A stretch of DNA of 64,000 bases from contig NC_054743.1 of NCBI RefSeq assembly GCF_018143015.1, positions 46,100,922-46,164,921 of the forward strand, read 5' to 3'. Positions 46,531 to 58,084 of the stretch are shown here, in pieces. Below the pieces are notes generated by a model. The model worked only from the letters and a program-made list of their open reading frames with translations, ran no database searches and had not been told where the DNA came from. Every line of letters begins with the position of its first letter. The stretch's first letter is position 1. The position numbers and the translations under genes were made by a program. The DNA is from Lytechinus variegatus (lineage: Eukaryota > Echinodermata > Echinoidea > Temnopleuroida > Toxopneustidae).

Positions 46531-47097
46531 CTGATATAATAGTAACGTGAAAATAAACTGAAAATCACTGTATATTCCTTACACTCCAGTGTGTAGTAAA
46601 ATCATATTCAACATATCAATCAATAATTTCAACAACACAATAAGACACCAATGTTGCATGACGTTATTCGTGGTAAAAATAAATGATGCAAAATATAAAA
46701 AAAAATCAACAACAATGGAAACATGTTCTCCATTCTGGTTTGTGTGTCCCCTAAAATACCATACCCCTCTTTTAGGAAGTTGTCATCCCGATTATTATGT
46801 GAAAATATAAATAGAAATAAAATTTTTAAAAGTTGTTACACAAGGTTCATTTCGCAGTGCAGCATCATGCAGCCGCTATGTACAGAACTACCAAACTGCT
46901 TACAATCTTGAGAGTTAAAAGGGTAACTAATATTCAAAATGATTTTTATATGTTTTCAGCTTTTGATAAATATATTTTTATCCAAATTTAAACAAAGAAA
47001 AATTGCAAGCGCTTTATCGTATATAATACTATCCATTTTTATCAAAATTTATACTAAGGATAATTGCAAGCGGTTTATTGTTTATAATATAACCAAT

Positions 47098-47310
47098 CAT
47101 TTGGAATTCTCTTCCACAGAGTTTGAAAACCCAGACTTCACTAAATTACCTTCAAGGAAAACCTGAAAACATACTTGTTTGAGAAAGCTTATCGATAAAC
47201 ATTGACTTATTGTTCAGACATGTATAACTATGTCAATAATGTTTGTTGTTCTGCTCTGAAGCGCCTTGAGCATCTATTGCGCTATACAAATCTCATGTAT
47301 TTTTATTATT
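47098..47310 (+). mobile_element. LINE 3'-end fragment in intron (paralogue of the one at 25.6 kb)
   Basis: TTGGAATTCTCTTCCACAGA (WNSLPQSL) followed by a frameshifted FKENLKTYLFEKAYR-type end, a GAAGCGCCTTGAGCATCTAT 3' UTR and a (TTATTA)n tail. The insertion explains why this unit is about 250 bp longer than the 1.17-kb units. Confidence 0.75.
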
Positions 47311-47794
47311 ATTATCAATATAATTTTAGGTCTTAACCGTTAGATAAAATAATCATAATACATTGAAATTAGAAGGTAAAATATTGTAAGTCTAGTCTTG
47401 TGATCATAATGCTTGTTTAATCCGAATTTAAAGACTAAGAACCTTCATTTTGTTGACACCGCTATAATGCCCCGATGCAAATAAATTGAAATTCTGTTTG
47501 TCTGAAATACAGGTACATTTATTGTGGAGCAAGTTGCGTATTTCATCATAATATGTCAATTGCATGGTGTATAGTGGTTGATCATGTTTATAATTTTTCC
47601 TGAGTCTTACTTATACTATTGCATATTAAATGACAGTTGGTTTTAATAACACTTCAAGGAGAGATTCATTATACAAGGTTGAATTTCCAATTTTAGTTTA
47701 TTATTGGCATTATAGCCTCATGAGACAATTAGAAAATCATTATGGCTTCATTAAGTACTCTCCCTTTATATAAAAACCTCCTAATAAATATTAC

Positions 47795-47959
47795 CTTTAC
47801 AGTTGATGCCATCGACAATGATGTTGAGTAGAAGTCATCATGATACTGACCGGAGAGTGTGAGGTTCTTCAGATGATTCATCTTACAGATGAACTGAGCG
47901 AGATCACGTGATGCAGACGGACGTTGACTGAGATTTTCGCTCACATGAAGAATCTCAAC
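47795..47959 (-). CDS. LRR exon 9, 55 codons
   Basis: Starts VEILHVSENLSQRPSASRDL: Val at residues 1 and 6, Ser at residue 7; second LRR LTLSGQ, then STSLSM and final TVK. Donor GTAATA. The acceptor is ATCAG with an A-rich stretch in front (TTTTTTATCAG). Confidence 0.85.
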
Positions 47960-48976
47960 CTGATAAAAAAGTAACGTAAAAATGAAATCAAAATTTCTTT
48001 CCATTGCTTGCACTCGAGTGTGTATTGAAATCATATCAACCATATTAATAATTAATCCCATCAACACATGGACACACCAACCTTGTATGACAGAATTTAT
48101 GGTAAAAGAAATCGATGTCATATAAAAAAAAAACAATGGAGATATGTTCTACATCCCTTTTTCGTGTCTTCTATAATACCAAAACCCTCATAGGAAAGTT
48201 ATTATCCCAATTATTCACTGAAAATATAAATAGAAATAAAAGTTGTTACAAGCTGTTACACAAGGTTCATTTTGTAGTCCAGCCCTATGCAACCGCTACA
48301 TGTATGTACAGTACCAAGAGTTAAAAGAGTAACCAAATAATGTTCAAATTAGATTTGCGATATTCTTATGATAGATCTACTTATTGAAATTCAAACAAAA
48401 CGGAATTCCAAGCAGCTTATTGTATAAAATGTAGCCAATATGATTGTTTGTCTTAACTGTTGAATAAAATATTCATAATACATTTGAATGAATTGAAATT
48501 AGAAAGAGAAACATTGTTCGATTTTGTTGTAATAACACCATTACTTCTGGTGTTGTAATAACACCATTACTTCATTAATCACAATGCATGTTTAATCCAA
48601 ACAATATACACAATAGCCTTCATTTCTTTCACCACTATAATGCCACGATGCAAATATTCTGAAATTAATAATTTGTTTGAAATACATGTACATTTATTTT
48701 TGAGCGAGTAGTTCATTTTTTATCACAATATATTATTATGCCAAATGCATGTTGTATAATAGTTATCATGTTAAATGACTTTTCTTGGGTCCTTTTTACT
48801 ACTGACTGTTAAATGACAATTGATTTTAATAACAATCCAAAAAGAGATTCATTGCAAGGTGGAATTCCCAATTTTAGTTCATATAAGGCATCATAGCCTT
48901 ATGAGACAATTAGAAGACCATTACGGTTTCATTAAATACTCTCCCTTTATATAAAAACATCCTAATAACTAATTAC

Positions 48977-49141
48977 CTTTGCAGTTGATGCCATCGACGA
49001 TACTGTTGAGTAGAAGTCATCATGATACTGACCGTCGAGTGCGAGGTTCTTCAGATGATTCATCTTACAGATGAACTGAGCAAGATCACGTGATGCAGAC
49101 GGACGTTGACTGAGATTCTCACTGTAATGAAGAATCTCAAT
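48977..49141 (-). CDS. LRR exon 8, 55 codons
   Basis: Starts IEILHYSENLSQRPSASRDL (Tyr-Ser at residues 6-7); the second LRR has LALDGQ in place of LTLSGQ and STVSSM follows. All splice signals intact. Confidence 0.85.
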
Positions 49142-49499
49142 CTGATATAATAGTAACGTGAAAATAAAATTAGAATTTCTTTACATTCCTTGCACTCGAG
49201 TGTGTATTGAAATGATAACAACCATATTAATAATTAATCCCATCAACACACTGACACACTAACGTTGTATGACAGTATTTATGGTAAAAGAAATTGATGC
49301 AATATAAAAAATGGAGATATGTTCTACATTCCCTTTTTCCTGTCTTCTATAATACCATAACCCTCATTTGGGAAGTTATCATCCCGATTGTTCACTGAAA
49401 ATAGAAAAAAAACTTGTTAAAAACTATTACACAAGGTTCATTTTGTAGTCCAGCCCCATGCAACCGCTACATGTATGTACAGTACTAAGAAGCTAAACA

Positions 49500-49822
49500 T
49501 TGGCGGCGGAAGCCAATAAATTTAGGGGGTGTCCACCTGAAATTTTTAGATGGACACATGTAAAAATTAGGACAAGCGCCCCAAAAATTTTTGAGAAGCA
49601 AAAAAAAAAAAAAAAAAAAAAAAAGGTCATCAACCTAAATTTTAGGGGGGGACAACACACGTGTCAAGGGGGTCCACGTGAATTTAGGGGTGGACGCAGG
49701 AAAAAAAATTGACAAGCAAAAAAAAAAAAAAAAAAGGTTATCAAAAAAAAAATTTAGGGGGGGGACCGTCCCCCTCACCGAAAATTTAGGGGGGACACAT
49801 CCCCCCGCTTCCGCCGCATATG
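49500..49822. mobile_element. 323-bp G-tract element with terminal inverted repeats in an LRR intron
   Basis: Ends GGCGGCGGAAG and CTTCCGCCGC are inverted. The flanks repeat AGCTAACA (left copy AGCTAAACA, 49,491-49,499; right copy 49,823-49,830), and paralogous introns (for example about 54,664) have a single AGCTAACAGTCC there. The interior consists of AATTTAGGGGGG blocks and two poly(A) runs. An 8-bp duplication would suit a hAT-type non-autonomous element; inference. Confidence 0.75.
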
Positions 49823-50261
49823 AGCTAACAGTCCCGAGAGTTAAAAGAGTAACTAAATAATGTTCATATTAATTTTGCGATATTCTTATGATAGATCTAC
49901 TTATTGGAATTCAAACAAAACGGAATTCCAAGCGGCTTATTGTATAAAAGGTAGCCAATATGATTGTTTGTCTTAACTGTTTAATAAAATATTCATAATA
50001 CATTAGAATGAATTGAAATCAGAAAGTGATACATTGTTTGATTTTGTTGTAATAACACCATTACGTCTGGTCCTTTGATCACAATGCATGTTTAATCCGA
50101 ACAATAAACCCAATAGCCTTCATTTCTTTCACCACTATAACGCCACGTTGCAAATATTCTGAAATTAATAATTCGTTTGAAATACATATACATTTCTTTT
50201 TGAGCGAGTAGTGCATTTTTTATCACAATATGTTATTATGCCAAATGCATGTTGTATATTA

Positions 50262-50600
50262 GTTATCATGTTAAATGACTTTTATTTGGTCCTTTTTACT
50301 GTTGACTATTAACTGACAATTGATTTTAATAACAGTCCCACAAGAGATTTTCATTTCAAGGTGGAATCGACAATTTTAGTTTACATAAGGCTTAATGGCC
50401 TTGTGAGACAATTAAACGACCATTATGGCTATCATTATGGTTATCATGTGAAATGACTTTTCTTGGGTCCTTTTTACTATTGACAATTACATCACAATTG
50501 ATTTTAATAACAATCCGATAAGAGATTCATTGCAAGGTGGAATCGACAGTTTTAGTTTATATAAGGCATAATGGCCTCATGAGACAATTAAAAGACCATT
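50262..50600. repeat. Partial tandem duplication inside an LRR intron, two copies of about 176 bp
   Basis: The segment TTATCATGTTAAATGACTTT to GACCATTATGGCT occurs at 50,262-50,430 and again at 50,440-50,600, with many small differences. Other units have it once. The copies are too diverged for a very recent event or come from different units. Confidence 0.85.
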
Positions 50601-50655
50601 ATGGCTTCATTAAGTACTCTTACTTCACCTGTAAGAACCTCCTAATAAATATTAC

Positions 50656-50820
50656 CTTTGCGGTTGATGCCATCGACGATGATGTTGAGTAGAAGTCATC
50701 ATGATACTGACCGGAGAGTGTGAGATTCTTCAGATGATTCATCTTACAGATGAACTGAGCAAGATCACGTGATGCAGACGGACGTTGACTGAGATTCTCT
50801 TTGAGATGAATATTCTCAAT
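50656..50820 (-). CDS. LRR exon 7, 55 codons
   Basis: Starts IENIHLKENLSQRPSASRDL: Asn at residue 3, Ile at 4 and Lys at 7; second LRR LTLSGQ. Splice ends intact. Confidence 0.85.
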
Positions 50821-51790
50821 CTGATATAATAGTAACGTGAAAATAAAATTAAAATTTCTTTACATTCCTTGCACTCGAGTGTGTACTGGAATAATATCAG
50901 CTATATTAATAATTAATCCCATTAAAACATGGATACACTAACGTTTTATGACAGTATTTATGGTAAAAGAAATCGATGCAATATAAGAAAAATGGAGATA
51001 TGTTCTACATTCCCTTTTTCGTGTCTTCTATAATACCCTAACCCTCATTTAGGAAGTCATCATCCCGATTGTTCACTGAAAAGGTTCATTTTGTAGTCCA
51101 GCTCTATGCGACTGCTACATGTATGTACAGTACCAAAAAGCTTACAGTACCTAATGTTACAAGAGTAATTAAATAATGTTCAAATTAATTTTGCGATGTT
51201 CTTGTGATAGATCTAGTTATTGAAATAAAAAAAAACGGAACTTATAGCGGCTTATTGTATAAAATGAAGCCAGTATGATAGTTTGTCTTAACTGTTGAAT
51301 AAAATATTCATAATACATTAGAATGAATTGAAATCAGAAAGTGATACATTGTTTGATTTTGTTGTAATAACACCATTACGTCTGGTCCTTTGATCACAAT
51401 GCATGTTTAATCCGAACAATATACCCAATAGCCTTCATTTCTTTCACCACTATAACGCCACGTTGCAAATATTCTGAAATTAATAATTTATTTGAAATAC
51501 ATGTACATTTATTTTTGAGCGAGTAGTTCATTTTTTATCACAATATATTATTATGCCAAATGCATGTTGTATATTGGTTATCATGTTAAATGATCTTCTT
51601 GGGTCCTTTTTACTATTGACTATTAAATGACAATTGATTTTAATAACAATCCAAGAACAGATTCATTGCAAGGTGGAATCGACAATTTTAGTTCATATAT
51701 GGCATCATAGCCTCATGAGACAATTAGAAGACCATTATGGTTTTATTAAGTACTCTCCCTTTATATAAAAACATCCTAATAACAAATTAC

Positions 51791-51958
51791 CGTTGCAGTT
51801 GATGCCATCGACGATGCTGTTGAGTAGAAGTCATCATGATACTGACCGTAGTAGAGTGTGAGGTTCTTCAGATGATTCATCTTACAGATGAACTGAGCAA
51901 GATCACGTGATGCAGACGGACGTTGACTGAGATTCTCATTGTGATGAAGAATCTCAAT
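51791..51958 (-). CDS. LRR exon 6, 56 codons (one-codon insertion)
   Basis: Starts IEILHHNENLSQRPSASRDL. An in-frame TAC duplication makes LTLYYGQ, one residue longer than the other exons, exactly at the variable position of the second LRR. Last codon ACG (Thr) in place of AAG (Lys) before donor GTAATT. Confidence 0.85.
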
Positions 51959-52966
51959 CTGATATAATAGTAATGTGAAAATAAAATTAAAATTTCTTTA
52001 CATTCCTTGCACTCGAGTGTGTGTTGAAATCATATTAACCCTATTAATAATTATTCTGATCAACACATGGACACACCAACCTTGTATGACAGTATTTATG
52101 GCAAAAGAAATCGATGTAATATATATATAAAAAACAATGGAGATATGTTCTACATCCCTTTTTCGTGTGTTCTATAATACCATAACCCTCATTTGGGAAG
52201 TTATTATCCCAATTATTCACTGAAAATATAAATAGAAATAAAAGTTGTTACAAGCTGTTACACAAGTTTCATTTTGTAGTCCAGCCCTATGCAACCGCGG
52301 TAGAGAAGTACCAAAAAGCTAACAGTCCCGAGAGTTAAAAGAGTAACTAGATAATGTTCAAAATAATTTTGTGATGTTTTTATGATAGATCTAGTTGTCG
52401 AAATTCAAACAAAACAAAATTCCAAGCGGCTTTTTGTATAACATGTAGCCAATATGATTTTATGTCTTAACTTTTGAATAAAATATTCATAATACATTAG
52501 AATGAATTGAAATCAGAAAGTGAAACGTTCGATTTTGTTGTAATAACACCATTACGTCTGGTCCTTTAATCACAGTGCATGTTTAATCCGAACAATATAC
52601 CCAATGGCCTTCATTTCTTTCACCACTATAACGCCACGTTGCAAATATTCTGAAATTAATAATTTGTTTGAAATACATATACATTTATTTTTGAGCGAGT
52701 AGTGCATTTTTTCACAAATGTCATTATGCCAAATGCATGTTGTAAAGTGGTTATCATGTTCAATGACTTTTCTTGGGTCATTTTTACTATTGAATGTTAA
52801 ATGACAATTGATTTTAATAACAATCCAAGAAGAGATTCTTTGCAAGGTGGAATCGACAATTTTAGTTTATGTAAGGCATAATGGCGTCATGAGACAATTA
52901 GAAGACCGTTACGGTTTCATTACGCACTCGTACTTCACATATAAAAACAACCTAACAACTATTTAC

Positions 52967-53131
52967 CTTTGCAATTGATGCCATCGACAATGATGTTGAG
53001 TAGAAGTCATCATGATACTGACCGTCGAGTATGAGGTTCTTCAGATAATTCATCTTACAGATGAACTGAGCAAGATCATGTGATGAAGACGGACGTTGAC
53101 TGAGATTCTCATTGTGATGAAGAATCTTAAT
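52967..53131 (-). CDS. LRR exon 5, 55 codons
   Basis: Starts IKILHHNENLSQRPSSSHDL: the most substituted of the standard exons (Lys at 2, Ser at 16, His at 18), then NYLKNLILDGQ. No stop, splice ends intact. It shares HHNENL with exon 6, its neighbour. Confidence 0.85.
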
Positions 53132-54151
53132 CTGATAAAATAGTAACGTGAAAATGTAATAAAAATTTCTTTACATTCCTTGCACTCGAGTGTGTATTGA
53201 AATCATATTAACCCTATTAATAATTATTCTGATCAACACATGGACACACTAACGTTGTATGACAGTATTTATGGTAAAAGAAATCGATGCAATAAAAAAA
53301 AATGGATATATGTTCTACATTCCCCTTTTTCGTGTCTTCTATAATACCATAACCCTCATTTAGGAAGTTATCATCCCGATTATTCACTGAAAATAGATAT
53401 AGAAATAAAACTTGTTACAAGCTGATACACAAGGTTCATTTTGTAGTGCAGCCCTATGCAACCGCTATGTACAGAAGTACCAAAAAGCCAACAGTCCCGA
53501 GAGTTAAAAGAGTAACTAAATAATGTTCAAAATAATTTTGCGATGTTCTTATGATAGATCTACTTATTGGAATTCAAACAAAACGGAGTTCCAAGCGGCT
53601 TATTGTATAAAATGTAGCCAATATGATTTTATGTCTTAACTTTTGAATAAAATATTCATAATACATTAGAATGAATTGAAATCAGAAAGTGAAACATTGT
53701 TCGATTTTGTTGTAATAACACCATTAAGTCTGGTCCTTTAATCACAATGCATGTTTAATCCGAAAAAATGTACCCAATAGCCTTCATTTCTCTCACCACT
53801 ATAATGCCACGTTGCAAATATTCTGAAATAAATCATTTGTTTGAAATACATATACATTTATTTTTGAGCAAGTAGTGCATTTTTTTCACAATATGTCATT
53901 ATGCCAAATGCATGTTGTAAAGTGGTTATCATGTTAAATGACTTTTCTTTGGTCCTTTTTACTGTTGACTATTAACTGACAATTGATTTTAATAACAGTC
54001 CCAGAAGAGATTTTCATTGCAAGTCGGAATCTACAATTTTAGTTTTTATAAGGCATAATGGCCTCATGAGACAATTAGAAGACCATTATGGTTTCATTAA
54101 GTACCCTTCCTATACATACTATACATATAAGAACCTCCAAATAAATATTAC

Positions 54152-54316
54152 CTTTGCTGTTGATGCCATGGACAATGATGTTGAGTAGAAGTCATCATGA
54201 TACTGACCGTAGAGTGTGAGGTTCTTCAGATGATTCATCTTACAGATGAACTGAGCGAGATCACGTGATGCAGACCGACGATCAGTAACATTCACATTGA
54301 GATGAAGAATCTCAAT
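54152..54316 (-). CDS. LRR exon 4, 55 codons
   Basis: Starts IEILHLNVNVTDRRSASRDL, where NVNVTDRR replaces RENLSQRP; shared only with exon 3. Second LRR LTLYGQ. Confidence 0.85.
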
Positions 54317-55327
54317 CTGATAAAATAGTAACGTGAAAATGAAATTAAAATTTCTTTACATTCCTTGCACTCGAGTGTGTATTGAAATCATATCAACAAT
54401 ATTAATAATTAATCCCATCAACACATGGACACACTAACGTTGTATGACAGTATTTATGGTAAAAGAAATCGATGCAATATAAAAAAAGGAGATATGTTCT
54501 ACATTCCCTTTTTCGTGTCTTCTATAATACCATAACCCTCATTTGGGAAGTTATCATCCCGATTATTCACTGAAAATAGAAATAAAACTTGTTACAAGCT
54601 GTTACACAAGGTTCATTTTGTAGTCCAGCCCTATGCAACCGCTATGTACAAAAGTACCAAAAAGCTAACAGTCCCGAAAGTTAAAAGAGTAACTAAATAT
54701 TGTTCAAAATAATTTTGCGATGTTATGATAGATCTACTTATTGAAATTCAAACAAAACGAAATTCCAAGCGGCTTATTGTATAAAATGTAGCCAATATGA
54801 TTTTATGTCTTAACTTTTGAATAAAATATTCATAATACATTAGAATGAATTGAAATCAGAAAGTGAAACATTGTTCGATTTTGTTATAATAACACCATTA
54901 AGTCTGGTCCTTTGATCACAGTGCATGTTTAATCCGAAAAAATATACCCAATTCCTTGATTAATTTCACCACTATAATGCCACGTTGCAAATATTCTGAA
55001 ATAAATCATTTGTTTGAAATATATATACATTTATTTTTGAGCGAGTAGTGCATTTTTTTTCACAATATGTCATTATGCCAAGTGCATGTTGTAAAGTGGT
55101 TATCATGTAAAATGACTTTTCTTTGGTCCTTTTTACTGTTGACTATTAACTGACAATTGATTTTGGTGGAACAGTCCCAGAAGAGATTTTCATTGCAAGT
55201 CGGAATCTACAATTTTAGTTTTTATAAGGCATAATGGCCTCATGAGACAATTAGAAAACTATTACGGTTTCATTAAGTACTCTTCCTATACATACTATAC
55301 ATATAAGAACCTCCAAATAAATATTAC

Positions 55328-55492
55328 CTTTACAGTTGATGCCATGGACAATGATGTTGAGTAGAAGTCATCATGATACTGACCGTAGAGTGTGAGGTTC
55401 TTCAGATGATTCATCTTACAGATGAACTGAGCGAGATCACGTGATGCAGACCGACGATCAGTAACATTCACATTGAGATGAAGAATCTCAAT
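55328..55492 (-). CDS. LRR exon 3, 55 codons
   Basis: Identical to exon 4 at the protein level except at the last residues (TVK for TAK). The surrounding introns of exons 3 and 4 are also nearly identical, including the CATACTATACATATAAGAAC segment found only in these two, so this is the youngest duplication in the array. Confidence 0.85.
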
Positions 55493-56489
55493 CTGATAAA
55501 ATAGTAACGTGAAAACGAAATTAAAATTTCTTTACATTCCTTGCACTCGAGTGTGTATTGAAATCATATCAACCATATTAATAATTAATCCCATCAACAC
55601 ATGGACACACTAGCGTTGTGTGACAGTATTTATGGTAAAAGAAATCGATGCAATATAAAAAATGGAGATATGTTCTACATTCCCTTTTTCGTGTCTTCTA
55701 TAATACCATACCCCTCATTTGGGAAGTTATCATCCCGATTATTCACTGAAAATAGAAATAAAACTTGTTACAAGCTGTTACACAAGGTTCATTTTGTAGT
55801 CCAGCCCTATGCAACCGTTATGTACAAAAGTACCAAAAAGCTAACAGTCCCGAGAGTTAAAAGAGTAACTAAATAATGTTCAAAATAATTTTGCGATGTT
55901 CTTATGATAGATCTACTTATTGAAATTCAAACAAAACGAAATTCCAAGCGGCTTATTGTATAAAATGTAGCCAATATGATTTTATGTCTTAACTGTTTAA
56001 TAAAATATTCATAATACATTAGAATGAATTGAAATCAGAAAGTGAAACATTGTTCGATTTTGTTATAACACCATTAAGTCTGGTCCTTTAATCACAATGC
56101 ATGTTTAATCCAAAAAATATACCCAATAGCCTTCATTTCTCTCACCACTATAATACCACGATGCAAATATTCTGAAATTAATAATTTGTTTGAAATACAT
56201 ATACATTTTTGAGCGAGTAGTGCATTTTTTCACAATATGTAATTATGCCAAATGCATGTGGTATAGTGGTTGTCATGTTAAATTAATTTTCTTAGGTCCT
56301 TTTTATTATTGACTATTAAATGACAATTGATTTTAATAACAGTCCCAGAAGAGATTCTCATTGCAAGGTGGAATCGACAGTTTTAGTTTATATGAGGCAT
56401 AATGACCTCTTGAGACAATTAGAAAACCATTATCGTTTCAATATACGTACTCTTACTTCACATATAAAAACATTCTAATAACTAATTAC

Positions 56490-56654
56490 CTTTGCAATTG
56501 ATGCCATCGACGATGCTGTTGAGTAGAAGTCATCATGATACTGACCGAAGAGTGTGAGGTTCTTCAGATGATTCATCTTACAGATGAACTGAGCAAGATC
56601 ACGTGATGCAGACGGACGTTGACTGAGATGCTCGATGAGATGAAGAATATCAAT
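56490..56654 (-). CDS. LRR exon 2, 55 codons
   Basis: Starts IDILHLIEHLSQRPSASRDL (Asp 2, Ile-Glu-His at 7-9), second LRR LTLFGQ, then STASSM and ASIAK. Splice ends intact. Confidence 0.85.
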
Positions 56655-56984
56655 CTGATAAAGTAGTAACGTGAAAATGAAATTGAAATTTCTTTTCATT
56701 CATTGCACTCGAGTGGGTATGGAAATCAAATCAGCCATATTAATTATTAATCCCATCAACACATGGATACACTAACGTTGTATGACAGTATTTATGGTAA
56801 AAGAAATTGATGCAATATAAAAAATGGAGATATTTTCTACATCCCTTTTTTGTGTCTTCTATAATACCATAACCCTCATTTGGGAAGTTATCATCCCGAT
56901 TATTCACTGAAAATAGAAATAAAACTTGTTACAAGCTGTTACACAAGGTTCATTTTGTAGTCCAGCCCTATGCAACCGCTACAT

Positions 56985-58015
56985 AACAATTTTGACACCC
57001 AAATTTAAATTTTAACACTTAGTAAACACAACCTTTACCCTTTTTTGTGCCAGCAGGATCTGAGGAAATAACTGAATCTAAACAAAAGCTTACATTAGAC
57101 ATTTGCAACATTTTATGACTAAGTCTTAATCATTTATTGTGGGTTTACATCTTATTTTTCATTTAATACCTTTTCTCCACACTTTTCCAAAGCTTGACAA
57201 TGATTGACAAAATGAAAATCAATGCTAAACTATTTAACGTAAATTATAGCTTAGTGTAACACAAATATCGTCACGATTGCTCGGTGTGTGGGTGAGTGGG
57301 GTGGGACGCAATGGCACTCTTCGAAGTGCTTTGGAAAAGGAAACAAGTTGAAAAAGGTAAATGATATCTTCAAATCAATTTTACTAGCAAAATTCCATGT
57401 GTTCTTCATGATTAAGTTCTACTTTTATTCGCATAACTATTTCAAAGTACTGCGCAAATCATTTTTCACTAACTTTCAAAAGTAAGTGGTGGTCACTCAT
57501 GCTGAAATATTTTTACAGTCATTACGTTAATTACTGAAATGGATCCATACCAATGTTAAAATGTTGAAAAATCTTCAGGATATTACAAATGTATAACTTT
57601 GCAGGATATTTTTCAAAGTGTTAACTTTTTTATATGCACTATATAATACCATACCCCTTATTTGGGAAATTATCATGCTGCATATTCAACTGAAAATAGA
57701 AATAGAACTAAAAATTCATAACGATTTTCATCAAAAAAAATAAAAGGAATTCAAATAGAAGAACAAATCATTGTTGGATTATTAGTAGTAATAATGTACA
57801 CTATTTTACTCTGGTTCTTGGATCACAATGCTTCTTTCTTCCGAATAATAATCCTAATAGCCTTCATTTCTTGCACCACCATACTACTACACTGCAATTA
57901 TATTGAAATTAATGATTGGTATAATATACAGAATACATATATTGTTGAGCGAGATGTGTATTTTGTTTATCACAATATGTCGAATGCATGTTGTATCATT
58001 GTTAATCAGTAATCC
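56985..58015. repeat. Degenerate intron unit lacking its exon
   Basis: After the exon 2 unit (to about 56,983) comes about 630 bp of unrelated sequence; then cassette sequence appears again (TATAATACCATACCCCTTAT at about 57,645, TCACAATGCTTCTTTCTTCC at 57,822, CAATATGTCGAATGCATGTT at 57,973), clearly more diverged than in the other units, and with no LRR exon where one is expected. Confidence 0.6.
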
Positions 58016-58084
58016 ATGTCCGTTCATCATCTAATTGTTCTCTTTTCCTTCAAACCGCTGTGGCGGCTTGGGCGGGTGTGGCGG

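Noticed and set aside
47729..48136. 135-codon minus-strand ORF as a single gene
   Set aside because: Only the part 47,795-47,959 is exon; the rest is open reading into both introns past clear splice sites.
52570..52845. 91-codon minus-strand ORF
   Set aside because: Lies in cassette intron sequence that is interrupted by stops in every other unit.
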